Positions 9,064 through 18,688 of a stretch of DNA of 64,000 bases are shown here, in pieces. Within the stretch, counting starts at the first letter, position 1. Every line of letters begins with the position of its first letter. The notes under the pieces are model-generated. The model was not told the DNA's origin, made no database searches, and was given only the letters and a program-made list of their open reading frames with translations. Source of the DNA: PALSA-612 sp963711315 (GTDB lineage Bacteria > Actinomycetota > Thermoleophilia > Gaiellales > Gaiellaceae); NCBI GenBank assembly GCA_963711315.1, contig CAVQDQ010000004.1:496001-560000 (forward strand), written 5' to 3'. Both the position numbers and the translations under genes were made by a program.

Positions 9064-9092
9064 ATTAGACTCCTCCGTCGGAGGCGAGTCAA
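9064..9092 (-). promoter_or_regulatory. Promoter with embedded palindrome, upstream of the binding-protein operon
   Basis: On the minus strand TTGACT (9092-9087), a 17-nt spacer and TCTAAT (9069-9064) form a near-consensus promoter. The spacer contains the symmetric CCTCC-GAC-GGAGG, a plausible operator. The -35 box begins on the base next to the stop codon of the upstream amine oxidase gene, so the transporter operon can be transcribed independently of it. Confidence 0.7.
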
Positions 9093-10688
9093 CTACTTGA
9101 GGTCGGGGAGGATCTCGTCGAAGACGACCCGCTCGGCCGACTCCACCGCGCCGTTGAGGTAGCCCTGGAAGTCGATCGACGTGTGCTCGCCGGCGAAGTG
9201 GCAGTTTCCTTGCCGCTGGCGCTCCATGCCCGCGAACGTCGTGTACTGCCCGGTTTTCCAGAACGAGTACGAGCCCTTCGTCCACGGATAGCCCTGCCAG
9301 TAGTCGAGCGTGACTTTGCCGTTCCAGTAGTTCGAGATGCCGGGCAGCACGGGCTCGAGTTGCTGGAGGAACTGCATTGCCTTCTTCGTCAGGGGGGTGC
9401 CCGAGCCGAAGCTCGCGCCGATCGTCCCGCCCGTGTAGTCGACGAGGATGCCCGAGGTCCCGCGCTGGGCACGCGTCACCTCCCACGTGTTCTGGTAGCC
9501 CGTGTCCGAGAACGTGTCGCCGTTGTTCCCCTTGTCGTACCACGCGCGCTTCGAGAACTGGAGGTGGAGCTTCGAGTTCGTGCCCATGCCGAGCTTCTCG
9601 ATCGCCGTCACCTTGAGCGGCTCGAAGCCGGCGTTCGAGTAGTCCACCGATGAACGGAGGATGGAGAAGGGAAGGGCGAGCACGACGCGATCCGCGACGA
9701 CCGGAATGGTGCCGCCGCCCTGTTTGAAGGTCAGCGTGTACGACGAGCCGCCGGGGTTCAACTTGATCGCGACGAGCTCGTAGCCCGTGTTGATCTGGCC
9801 GCCGAGCTGTGCCGCCATGAGTGTCGCGAGCTGGTCGTTGCCCCCGACCACGTGGTACTTCTCGTTCGACTTGCCGAAGATCCGCAAGTTCCCCTGGCCT
9901 TGGTAGCCGAGTAGGTAGATCAGGTTGAGCGAGCTCTGCGCGCTCGAGTCGCCTCCGTATTCGATCGTGTAGGCGACATCGAGCAGCTGCCCGAGCCTCG
10001 ACGAGATCCCACCGGGAACGTTCTCCTCGATCCACTCGGCCACCGACATGTGGTCGAGCTCGTAGCCCCGCTGCGTGTAGCTCGCCCAGAGCGTCGGATA
10101 GCTCGCTGCCGACAGGTCCTTGTGGAGCTTCTGGTAGATGCCGTTGAGGTCGACGACCGCCTGTGCGTACGTGTACGGCGCGTTGTCGAAGTAGTAGAAG
10201 GGCTCGGTGCCGTTGGGCTCCGCCTGCAGGAGGTTGTCCAGCTTCAGCCCGAGCTCCTGTGCGAGTTGCCGGGTCTGCGTGTGGCCCTGGTCGATCAGCT
10301 CGCCGCCGTGTTCGGCGATTTGGCCCTCGAGAAAGTCGCCGCGCCGCGTCCAGCACCGGCCGCCGACCCGCGACGAGGCCTCGTAGACGACGGCAGAAAG
10401 GCCCGCCTGCTTCAGCCGGTAGGCGCAGGTGAGGCCGGCCAGCCCTGCTCCGACGATCACGATTCGCACGGGGGCAGCGGCCTTCGCGACGCCGGCGAGC
10501 CGCCCGAACGAGCCGGCGCCGAGCACGACCGCCCCGGTGGCTCCCGCGCGCTCGAGGAACTCCCGTCGCGTCGCTCCCCGTTCCGCACGTTCGGCGATGA
10601 CCTCGTCGACCGACAACATGCGCTTCCGCGCCTCGGCGGCCGTCGCGGCTGCTTCCTGAAGCCTGGCGAAGAGCGGGGTTCGGGCCAA
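9093..10688 (-). CDS. Flavin monoamine oxidase (putrescine-oxidase-like), Tat-exported
   Basis: About 531 residues. The TTG at 10688 is the likely start since AGGAGG lies 7-8 nt upstream. A twin-arginine signal (ATRREFLERAGATGAVVLGA) precedes the FAD-binding Rossmann motif VRIVIVGAGLAGLTCAYRLK and the amine-oxidase motif VGGRCWTRRG. Near the C-terminus GNCHFAGEHTSIDFQGYLNG contacts FAD in this family. These enzymes oxidise primary amines to aldehydes with release of ammonia and hydrogen peroxide. The Tat signal suggests action outside the cytoplasmic membrane. The neighbouring amine importers and aldehyde dehydrogenase support a putrescine-type substrate. Confidence 0.88.
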   Translation of the reverse strand: MARTPLFARLQEAAATAAEARKRMLSVDEVIAERAERGATRREFLERAGATGAVVLGAGSFGRLAGVAKAAAPVRIVIVGAGLAGLTCAYRLKQAGLSAVVYEASSRVGGRCWTRRGDFLEGQIAEHGGELIDQGHTQTRQLAQELGLKLDNLLQAEPNGTEPFYYFDNAPYTYAQAVVDLNGIYQKLHKDLSAASYPTLWASYTQRGYELDHMSVAEWIEENVPGGISSRLGQLLDVAYTIEYGGDSSAQSSLNLIYLLGYQGQGNLRIFGKSNEKYHVVGGNDQLATLMAAQLGGQINTGYELVAIKLNPGGSSYTLTFKQGGGTIPVVADRVVLALPFSILRSSVDYSNAGFEPLKVTAIEKLGMGTNSKLHLQFSKRAWYDKGNNGDTFSDTGYQNTWEVTRAQRGTSGILVDYTGGTIGASFGSGTPLTKKAMQFLQQLEPVLPGISNYWNGKVTLDYWQGYPWTKGSYSFWKTGQYTTFAGMERQRQGNCHFAGEHTSIDFQGYLNGAVESAERVVFDEILPDLK

Positions 10689-10713
10689 CGCGCGTCCTCC
10701 TCTCGGTCTCCTG

Positions 10714-10726
10714 GGTGCCAGGCACC
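10714..10726. promoter_or_regulatory. 13-bp palindrome in the divergent region between amine oxidase and aminotransferase
   Basis: GGTGCC-A-GGCACC is perfectly symmetric and lies in the roughly 70-base gap between the divergent starts at 10688 and 10759. It is followed by CTTACAATCT. It could be an operator for both directions, or a dispersed small palindrome; I saw no second copy in the window. Confidence 0.4.
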
Positions 10727-10758
10727 TTACAATCTCGCCGTGGGTCGTCCAGCTACCC

Positions 10759-12062
10759 GTGATGGCCGTCGACAGTAGGACCGAGTCCGCGCGCATTCGC
10801 GAGGCGCGAGACCGATACATCCCTCGCGGGATCTCGACGAGCCCGCTCGTCGTCTCCCGCGCCGAGGGCGCTCGGATATGGGACGTCGACGGCACGAGCT
10901 ATATCGATTTCGCCGGCGGCATCGCGTGTCAGAACACCGGGCACGGCTTCGGGCCCGCCGTGGCCGCGATCCATGAGCAGGCTGACCGCTACCTCCACCA
11001 GTGCTTCATGGTCGGCCTCTACGAGCCGTACATCGAGGTCTGCCGGCGGCTAGCCGAGCTCTCGCCGTGCTCCGGTGCCGACCAGAAGAGCCTGCTGGTC
11101 AGCTCCGGAGCCGAAGCGGTCGAGAACGCCGTCAAGATCGCGCGTGCCGCGACCGGACGCCAAGCCGTCGTCGTCTTCGAGAACTCGTTCCACGGCCGGA
11201 CGTTCCTGACCATGGCCATGACCGGGAACGTGAAGTACAAGCGCGGGTTCGGCCCGTTCCCCTCCGAGGTGTACCGAGCTCCCGGCCCGTATCCCTATCG
11301 GGGCGTGTCATCCGACGCGGCCATCGAGGCGCTCGAGGATCTCTTCCGCTCGGACGTAGACCCGGAGTCCGTGGCCTGCGCGGTGCTCGAGCCTGTGCAG
11401 GGCGAGGGCGGCTTCATCCCCATGCCCGACGACTTCCCCGGACGGCTGAAGGAGCTGCTCTCCAAGCACGGCATCCTCTACGTCGACGACGAGGTGCAAT
11501 CGGGCGTCGGCCGCACCGGCCCGGTCTGGGCGATCGAGCACTACGGCGTCGAGCCCGACATCGTCTTGTCGGGAAGTCGCTGGGCGGCGGACTGCCGCTG
11601 GCCGGCGTCACCGGCAGGGCCGAGGTGATGGACGCTCCGCATCCAGGCGGGCTGGGGGGTACGTTCGGCGGCAATCCGCTCTCGTGCGCGGCGGCGCTCG
11701 CCGTGTTGGACGAGGTGGCGACGCCCGAGTTTCGTGCGCGTGCGGACGCGCTCGGCGAGCGTCTGCGCTCGGCGCTCGACGAGCTCGCTGCGAAGGTGCC
11801 GGCCGTCGGCGAGGTGCGCGGCCTGGGCCCGATGCTTGCCGTTGAGCTCGTCGTCGACCGCGAGACGAGACAGCCGGACGGGGATCTCGCCAAGCGGACG
11901 ACAGAGCTCGCAAGGGAGCGCGGCCTCATCCTTCTCTCCTGCGGCATGTACGGGAACGTCCTGCGGCTGCTGCCGCCGCTGATCGACGCCGCGGAGGAGA
12001 TCGAGGAAGGGCTCGCCATCCTGGAGGGTGCGCTTGTCGACGCAAGCGCAGGAACTCCCTAG
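10759..12062 (+). CDS. Class III PLP aminotransferase (GABA-aminotransferase-like; one frameshift)
   Basis: About 434 residues. The N-terminal half has ARIWDVDGTSYIDFAGGIAC, the PLP-phosphate block SSGAEAVENAVKIARAATGR and VVVFENSFHGRT, and the PLP ring aspartate in LYVDDEVQSGVGRTG. At about 11571 one base is missing just at the catalytic lysine block; restoring it gives GKSLGGGLPLAGVTGRAEVM, so the enzyme would be complete. The start is GTG 10759 or ATG 10762. Such enzymes move an amino group from GABA or a diamine to 2-oxoglutarate or pyruvate. It heads the plus-strand operon, and its 3' end overlaps the next gene's start. Confidence 0.85.
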
Positions 12063-13097
12063 CGAGGCCGAGACCCAGGCCGGCGAGACCGACGTCTCGC
12101 TGATCGCGGTCCGCAAGACCTTCGGCGACGTCGTCGCCGTCGACTCGATCGACCTCGAGATCTTGCGCGGGGAGTTCTTCACGATGCTCGGGGCCCTCGG
12201 GCTCCGGCAAGACGACGACGTTGCGCCTCATCGCCGGCTTCGATAGCCCCGGACTCCGGCCAGATCCTCCTCGGCGGCGTCGACGTGGCCCAGAAGCCGC
12301 CGTACGACCGCGATGTGAACACCGTGTTCCAGGACTACGCGCTCTTTCCGCACATGACGGTGGCCGAGAACGTCGGGTACGGGCTCCGCGTGAAGCGCGT
12401 CCCCAAGGAGGAACGCCGAACGCGCGTCGCGGAAGCGCTGGAGACGGTTCGCCTGCCCGAGTTCGGCGCACGGAAGCCCGCGCAGCTCTCGGGCGGCCAG
12501 CGCCAGCGTGTCGCGCTCGCCCGGGCCCTCGTCAACCACCCGCGGGTGCTCCTGCTCGACGAGCCGCTGGGCGCGCTCGACCTCAAGCTTCGCGAGGAGA
12601 TGCAGATCGAGCTGAAGCGAATCCACCAGGACGTCGGCATCACGTTCGTCTACGTCACCCACGACCAGGACGAGGCGTTGACGATGAGCGATCGCATCGC
12701 CGTCTTCAGCCACGGCCGCATCGACCAGGTGGGGACGCCGGTGGAGGTGTACGAGCGACCGGCGACGGAGTTCGTGGCCGGTTTCGTCGGCGTCTCCAAC
12801 ATGCTCGAACGGGACGGGCGACGCTTCACCGTGCGACCTGAGAAGATCCGGCTGCTCGACTCGGGCGAGGCTGCCGGGCCGGGTGAGGAAACGGAAAGCG
12901 GCGTTCTGCGGGAGGTGATCTACCTGGGCTCGGTTACGCGGTACATCGTCGATCTCGACGCCGGTGGCGCGCTGACCGTCGTCCGGCAGAACGTCGACGA
13001 CGTAACCGAGGAGAGGGGTCAGCGGGTGACGCCTCGCCTGGCGGCCCGAGCACACGTACGTCATCGAAGAGCCAGGGAAAGGGAGGGCAACGAATGA
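12028..13097 (+). CDS. ABC transporter ATPase, PotA-like (several frameshifts)
   Basis: A complete PotA-type ATPase spread over frames. Extra bases near 12192 and 12248 break the Walker A region; removing them restores GPSGSGKTTTLRLIAGF. The middle is intact: DVNTVFQDYALFPHMTVAEN, signature LSGGQRQRVALARAL, Walker B LLLDEP and THDQDEALTMSDRIAVF. A further pair of compensating shifts near 13025 and 13075 restores LAWRPEHTYVIEEPGKG before the TGA at 13095-13097. The GTG at 12028 overlaps the upstream aminotransferase by 35 nt; TTG 12034 is an alternative. The stop overlaps the next ATG (ATGA). Confidence 0.83.
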
Positions 13098-14308
13098 TGA
13101 GGAAGATGCGCAGGAAGCATCTGGGTCTTGCGGCGCTGGCCGCCGCTCGTTGGCGGCGCTCGCGTTCGTGGCCGCCGGCTGCGGCGGTGGCGAGCGCAGC
13201 TCGAGCTCGCCTGCCAGCTGGCAGATCAGCGGTCTCGGGTCGACCGTCGACGAGATCCAGCAGAAGGCGAAGGACGAGGGGCAGACGAACCTCGTCATCT
13301 GGGCCGGCTATGCGGACAAGTCCTGGGCGAACGACTTCACGAAGCAGACGGGCTGCAAGGTCGTGACGAAGGACGGCGCGAACTCGGACGACATGGTCGA
13401 CCTCATGGACACTGGCGCGTACGACGGCGTCTCGGCCTCGGGCGACGCGACGCTGCGGCTGATCGCGAAGGACGACGTCGCGCCGGTCAACTTCGACCTC
13501 TTGCCGAACTACGCGGACGTGTTCGAGGGCCTGAAGAACCAGTCGTACAACACGGTCGACGGCGTCGGCTACGGCGTCCCGCACGGCCGGGGGGCGAACT
13601 ACCTCGTGTTCCGGAACGACATCCTGCCGAAGAGCACCGACAGCTGGGCGCCGGTCTGGGACGGTTCGCAAAAGGGCAAGCTGTCGATCTACGACGGGCT
13701 CGTGTACATCGCCGACGCGGCCGTCTACCTGAAGGCGACACAGCCGGATCTCAACATCACGAACCCGTACGAGCTCGACGATGAGCAGTTCAACGCCGTC
13801 GTCGACCTGCTGAAGAAGCAGCGAGCCGGACATCGGGAAGTACTGGGACGGCGTGACGTACGCCGATCAGGTGACGACGTTCAAGTCCGGCGAGACGACG
13901 GTCGGCACGACGTGGCCGTATCAGGTGAACCTGATGGCCGCCGAGAAGCCGCCGCTGACGGTGACGGCGCTGAAGCCGAAGGAGGGCACCACGGGCTGGT
14001 CGGACACGTGGATGATCTCCACGAAGGCCGCGCACCCGAACTGCACGTACCTCTGGATGAACTACATCATCTCGCCGCAGGCGAACGCGAAGGTCGCGGA
14101 GTGGTTCGGCGAGGCGCCGTCGAACGCGAAGGCGTGCGACTACACGACGGACAAGAACTTCTGCAAGGACTACCACGCCACGGACGAAGCGTGGTGGAAG
14201 GACGTCTACTACTGGAACACCGCGCAGGCGAACTGCGGTGACGGCCGCGCCGCCATCTGCAAGACGTACGCGGATTGGCAGGCGGCCTGGACGGACATCA
14301 AGGGGTAG
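13094..14308 (+). CDS. Polyamine-type solute-binding lipoprotein, six-cysteine type (two frameshifts)
   Basis: About 400 residues. The lipobox FVAAGC marks a lipoprotein signal; a one-base problem near 13150 separates the first residues (MRRKHLGLAALAA) from it. A second shift near 13824 joins VVDLLKKQR to PDIGKYWDGVTYADQV. Mature features include TNLVIWAGYADKSWANDFTK and VGTTWPYQVNLMAAEK. Six cysteines follow the lipobox (TGCKV, NCTYL, ACDYT, NFCKD, NCGDG, ICKTY). All six recur in the paralogue at 16053, so three conserved disulfides are likely. It sits between its ATPase and its permeases. Confidence 0.85.
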
Positions 14309-14322
14309 CGCCTAACCTCGAC

Positions 14323-15228
14323 ATGACCTCGGTGACGCACGGAGAGCCGCCGCCCCGGCAAGTCGCTGAGGCGGCGGCTCTCGTCGTTCTTCCACGCGTC
14401 ACGAGCACGGGCCGTCTCGGCAGCGCTGCTGGCCGCGCCGCTCGGGTGGCTCGTGCTCGTCTACATCGGCTCGCTTGTCGCTGCTGCTGATGGCGGCGTT
14501 CTGGAGCACAGAGGAGTTCACGAACGACATCGTCCGCAACTGGAACCTCGACAACTTCCGCACGATCTTCGACCAGGACGTCTACCGCGACGTCGCGTGG
14601 CGGACGATCAAGATGGCCGCTCTCGTGACCGTCGCCGACGCCGTGCTCGCGTTTCCGATCGCGTACTACATGGCGCGCATCGCCTCGCCGCGGATGCGGG
14701 ACCTCCTCGTCGTGGCCGTGCTCACGCCGCTCTGGGCGAGCTACCTCGTGAAGGCGTTCGCGTGGCAATGCGATGCTCGGCGACGAGGGGCTTCGTCGAC
14801 TGGGTGCTCGGCCCGTTCGGATCTCGACCCGCCGGGCGACTGGACGGGCCTCTGGCTGACCTTCACGTACTTCTGGCTGCCGTTCATGATCCTGCCGATC
14901 TACGCGGGGCTCGAGCGCATCCCGCTCGTCGCTGCTCGAGGCGTCATCCGATCTCGGCGCACGTTCCGTGCGCACGTTCTTGAGGGTGACGCTTCCGCTC
15001 GCGTTTCCGGCCGTCGTCGCCGGCTCGATCTTCACGTTCTCGCTCACGCTCGGCGACTACATCCTCCCGGCGCTCATCGCCGACCAGCAGTTCATCGGCA
15101 CGGTCATCTACGACGACCGCAGCTCGCAACCTGCCGGTCGCGGCCGCGTTCGCGATGGTGCCGATCGCCGTCATGACCGTCTATCTGCTCGTCGCCCGCC
15201 GGCTGGGGGCGTTCAAGCTCGCACTGAT
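14323..15228 (+). CDS. ABC transporter permease, PotB-like (several frameshifts)
   Basis: The permease is recognisable across three or more frames: SLRRRLSSFFHASRARAVSA with the first membrane segment PLGWLVLVYIGSL, then LLMAAFWSTEEFTNDIV, VADAVLAFPIAYYMARIASP, TYFWLPFMILPIYAGLERIP, and the EAA region ending RTFLRVTLPLAFPAVVAGSI. Shifts fall near 14350, 14480, 14770, 14935 and 15125. The proposed ATG at 14323 is uncertain because the first residues lie in another frame. An ATG at 15227 begins the next permease. It partners with the PotC-like protein to carry substrate from the binding proteins at 13094 and 16053. Confidence 0.75.
14342..14382 (+). repeat. 13-bp inverted repeat after the binding-protein gene
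   Basis: GAGAGCCGCCGCC (14342-14354) pairs perfectly with GGCGGCGGCTCTC (14370-14382) over a 15-nt loop. It lies 33 bases after the binding-protein stop and near the permease start. Such hairpins between binding-protein and permease genes often lower downstream expression or protect the upstream mRNA. That role is inference. Confidence 0.5.
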
Positions 15229-16050
15229 GGTCGAGTCTCCGCTCACCCGCGCGCTGCTCCGCGTCGCGACGGGGCTGACGCTCGCGTTCATCTACGTGCC
15301 GCTGTTCGTGATCGGCGATCTACGCCTTCAACGAGAACATCTCCCAGACGTGGCCGATCGAGGAGCTACACGACGAAGTGGTTCTCGGAGGCGTGGGAGG
15401 ACGAGCAGGTACGCGAGGCGCTCTGGCTGTCGGTGAAGGCGGGGCTCGGCGCGACCGCGATCGCCGCTCGCGCTGGGCACGCTCGCGTCGCTCGCCGTCG
15501 CGCGTTACAGCTTCTTCGGCAAGGAGACGATCTCATTCGTCGTCATCCTCCCGATCGCGCTGCCGGGGATCATCACGGGGCTCGCGCTTCAGGCGACGAT
15601 CCTCAACTTCCTTCAGCCGATCGGCATCAGCTTCTCGATCTGGACGATCATCATCGGCCACGCCACTTTTTGCATCGTCGTCGTCTACAACAATGCGGTG
15701 GCGAGATTCCGACGCGTATCGGGGTCGCTCGAGGAGGCATCGCCGATCTCGGCGCCGACTCCTGGCAGACGTTCCGCTTCGTGACGTTCCCCCAGATGCG
15801 CTCTGCGCTGCTCGCCGGCGGCCTGCTCGCGTTCGCGCTCTCGTTCGACGAGGTGATCGTGACGATCTTCACCGCGGGCGCGCAGCAGACGCTGCCGATC
15901 TGGATGTTCACGAACTTCGGCCGGCCGCGTGAGTTGCCGATCGTCAATGTGGTGGCCCTCTTCGTGATCGTCGCGTCCGTCATCCCCGTCTGGATCGCCC
16001 AGCGGATCAGCGCCGAGCGGCCGGCGACCATGCAGCGGGTCGCCGAGTAG
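15227..16050 (+). CDS. ABC transporter permease, PotC-like (several frameshifts)
   Basis: The N-terminus ESPLTRALLRVATGLTLAFI with YVPLFVI, then FNENISQTWP, YTTKWFSEAWEDEQVREALW, ARYSFFGKETISFVVILPIA, the EAA-loop block ADLGADSWQTFRFVTFPQMR and the end SVIPVWIAQRISAERPATMQ together make a full PotC permease. Shifts are needed near 15318, 15365, 15470 and 15700. The 3' third is clean. The next gene starts 2 nt after the TAG at 16050. Confidence 0.78.
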
Positions 16051-16052
16051 CC

Positions 16053-17193
16053 GTGCGCTGGTTCCTCGCATCGATCGGCCTCGCGTGCGTGGCGACGCTC
16101 GCCGTCCCGGTGTCAGGGGTCGGCTCCGGCGCCGGCCAAGCTGCCGCAGAAGCTCGGCAAGGGCGAGGGCTCGCTCGTGCTGCTCCAGTGGCCCGGCTAC
16201 TCGCACCCGAGCTTCGCGGCGGACTACGAGCGCGAGACGGGCTGCAAGATCACGAAGCGAGAGGTCAGGTCCTCCGCCGACATCGTCGAGCTCATGCGGC
16301 GGGGTCCGTACGACCTCGTGTCGGCGTCCGGAGATGTGAGTGGGGAGCTCATCCGGCGTCGCTACGTCCAGCCCGTGAATGTGAAGCTGATCCCGAGCTG
16401 GAGGCAGCTTGCGCCGTCGTTCAGGTCACCCGCCTACAACACCGTCGGGGGAGTGCACTACGGCGTCACCGTCATGTGGACGCCGAACGAGCTCCTCTAC
16501 CGTTCCGACTCGGCAAAACCGAGCCCGGTGTCCTGGCGCGCCGTCTACGACGACCGCTTCCGCAACAAGGTGTCCGTTCCGGACAACCCGATGCAGATAG
16601 CCGACGCTGCGGTCTATCTGAAGGCGCGCGAGCCCAAGCTCAACATCCGCGACGTCTACGAGCTCACTCCTCGCCAGTTCGACTCCGCCGTGGCGCTGCT
16701 GCGCCGCCAGAGGCAGCTCGTCACGCGCTACTGGCAGTTCCCGAGCGAGCAGATCCTCGACTTCCGTACCGCGTCGGCCGTGGTCGGCGCGAGTTGGCCC
16801 TACCAGCATCAGGTGCTGACCGCGCAGAAAGTGCCTGTCGGCCGGCGCATTCCCCGCGAGGGAGCGACCGCCTGGGCCGACAGCTGGCTGCTCGCGAAGC
16901 AGGCGAAGCATCCCAACTGCGCGTACCTGTGGATGCGCTACGTGCTGACGGCCGACGTCCAGTCCTCGCAGTCTCTGCTGCTTCGCGAGTCGCCGGTGAA
17001 CCCGCTCGCCTGCCCCCTCATGGAGGCGACGGAGGAGGGTTCCTGCGCGGCGTACTACGGCGCAGCCCCGGCCGCGCTGCTCGAGCGGCTCGCGTTCTGG
17101 AAGACGCCGGCCGCGCGCTGCGGCTTCGCGGGCCGCGTCGACTGCGTGCCCTACAAGCGGTGGCAGCAGGCCTGGGCGAATGTCGTCGGGTGA
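16053..17193 (+). CDS. Second polyamine-type binding protein of the operon, six-cysteine type (one frameshift)
   Basis: About 379 residues from the GTG at 16053. The signal peptide WFLASIGLACVATLAVPVSG is in one frame and the rest follows a one-base shift near 16134 (AKLPQKLGKGEGSLVLLQWP). It resembles the binding protein at 13094: YDLVSASGDVSGELIRR matches YDGVSASGDATLRLIAK, and six cysteines occur in the same contexts (TGCKI, NCAYL, ACPLM, SCAAY, RCGFA, DCVPY). It has no clear lipobox and may be secreted or loosely anchored. It follows the permease genes, so the one transporter may use two receptors. Confidence 0.82.
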
Positions 17194-17231
17194 GGAGTAG
17201 GGTTTCGAGCAAAAGGCGAGGAGGTCGTGAG

Positions 17232-18677
17232 ATGGCGGTGACGGTGGCGAAGCACAAGAACCTCATCGGCGGTAAGTGGGTCGACGCGGTCGACGGCCAG
17301 ACGATGGAGGTGCTGAACCCGTCGACCGGTGAGGTCATCGCCGAGGTGCCGCGCTGCTCGGCGGAGGACGTCGAGCGAGCGATCGACGCTGCCGGCGACG
17401 CCTGGGACGAGTGGCAGTCGAAGACGCCGAAAGACCGGATGGAGCTCCTGCTCGCGCTCGCCGACGTGATGGAGGAGAACGCCGAGGAGCTGTGGCAGCT
17501 CGAGTCTCTGAACGTCGGCAAGCCTGCCGCCATCGCGCGCGACGAGATCCCGTTCTCCGTCGACAACCTGCGCTTCTTCGCCGGCGCGGCCCGCAACCTC
17601 GAGGGCAAGTCCGCCGCCGAGTACGTCGAGGGATACACGTCGATCGTCCGACGCGAGCCGCTCGGCATCGTCGCCGGCATCACGCCCTGGAACTACCCGC
17701 TGATGATGGTCGTCTGGAAGCTCGGCCCTGCGCTCGCGGCGGGCAACGTCCAGATTCTCAAGCCCGCCGAGCAGACCCCGCTGACGACGCTGCGCTTCTT
17801 CGAGCTCGCGCAGGACGTGGTGCCGCCCGGGGTCGTACAGGTGGTCACCGGCGACGGCGTGCCTGTCGGCGACATGCTCGTCCGGCATCCCGAGGTCCGG
17901 CTCGTGTCGCTGACCGGCGACGTCGAGACAGGGAAGACGATCGCCCGCAACGCCGCGGACAACCTGAAGCGCGTGCATCTCGAGCTGGGCGGCAAGGCAC
18001 CGATGGTCGTGCTCGACGACGCCGATCCGGCCACCGTCGCAGAGGCGATCAAGATCGGCGGCTACTGGAACACCGGCCAGGACTGCACCGCCTCCTCGCG
18101 GATCATCGTTCACGAGGGCGTGTACGACGACGTGCTCGCCGAGTCGGTGCAGGCCGTCGAGGCGATGAAGGTGGCCGACCCGGCCGAGGGCGAGGACGTG
18201 GACATGGGCCCGCTCATCTCTGCCGAGCAGCGCGACCGCGTGCTCGGCTTCCTCGAGCGCGCCGTCGACGCGAAGGCGACCGTCGTCACCGGCGGCGGTA
18301 CCGTGGGCGACCGCGGCTTCTTCGTGCAGCCGACCGTCGTCACGGACGTCGACCAGGACTCGGAGATCGTGCAGAAGGAGGTCTTCGGCCCGGTCGTGAC
18401 GATGCAGCGCTCCTCGTCGGACGAGGAAGCGATCGCGATGGCCAACGGCGTCCGCTACGGCCTCGCCGCCTCCGTCTTCTCCGAGAACGTGGGCCGGGCG
18501 CTGAAAGTGGCCGCCAAGCTCGACTTCGGCACGGTCTGGGTCAACGAGCACCTGTTCCCGCTGACGTCGGAGATGCCGCACGGCGGCTTCAAGGAGTCGG
18601 GCTACGGCAAGGACATGTCCATCTACTCGATGGAGGAGTACACCCGCATAAAGCACGTCGCTGTCAAGCTGGCGTAG
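17232..18677 (+). CDS. Aminobutyraldehyde / betaine-aldehyde-type dehydrogenase (ALDH superfamily)
   Basis: A 481-residue NAD(P)-dependent aldehyde dehydrogenase. The key residues are present: Asn154 in ITPWNYP, the general base Glu251 in HLELGGKAP and the nucleophile Cys285 in NTGQDCTASSR. The C-terminal LTSEMPHGGFKESGYGKDMS matches the gamma-aminobutyraldehyde dehydrogenase (PatD-like) group. The ATG at 17232 has a GAGGAGGT ribosome-binding site. It would oxidise the aldehyde made from putrescine by the amine oxidases or aminotransferases encoded on both sides, giving GABA. No frameshift is seen. Betaine aldehyde is an alternative substrate. Confidence 0.9.
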   Translation: MAVTVAKHKNLIGGKWVDAVDGQTMEVLNPSTGEVIAEVPRCSAEDVERAIDAAGDAWDEWQSKTPKDRMELLLALADVMEENAEELWQLESLNVGKPAAIARDEIPFSVDNLRFFAGAARNLEGKSAAEYVEGYTSIVRREPLGIVAGITPWNYPLMMVVWKLGPALAAGNVQILKPAEQTPLTTLRFFELAQDVVPPGVVQVVTGDGVPVGDMLVRHPEVRLVSLTGDVETGKTIARNAADNLKRVHLELGGKAPMVVLDDADPATVAEAIKIGGYWNTGQDCTASSRIIVHEGVYDDVLAESVQAVEAMKVADPAEGEDVDMGPLISAEQRDRVLGFLERAVDAKATVVTGGGTVGDRGFFVQPTVVTDVDQDSEIVQKEVFGPVVTMQRSSSDEEAIAMANGVRYGLAASVFSENVGRALKVAAKLDFGTVWVNEHLFPLTSEMPHGGFKESGYGKDMSIYSMEEYTRIKHVAVKLA

Positions 18678-18688
18678 CAGGTGTACGA

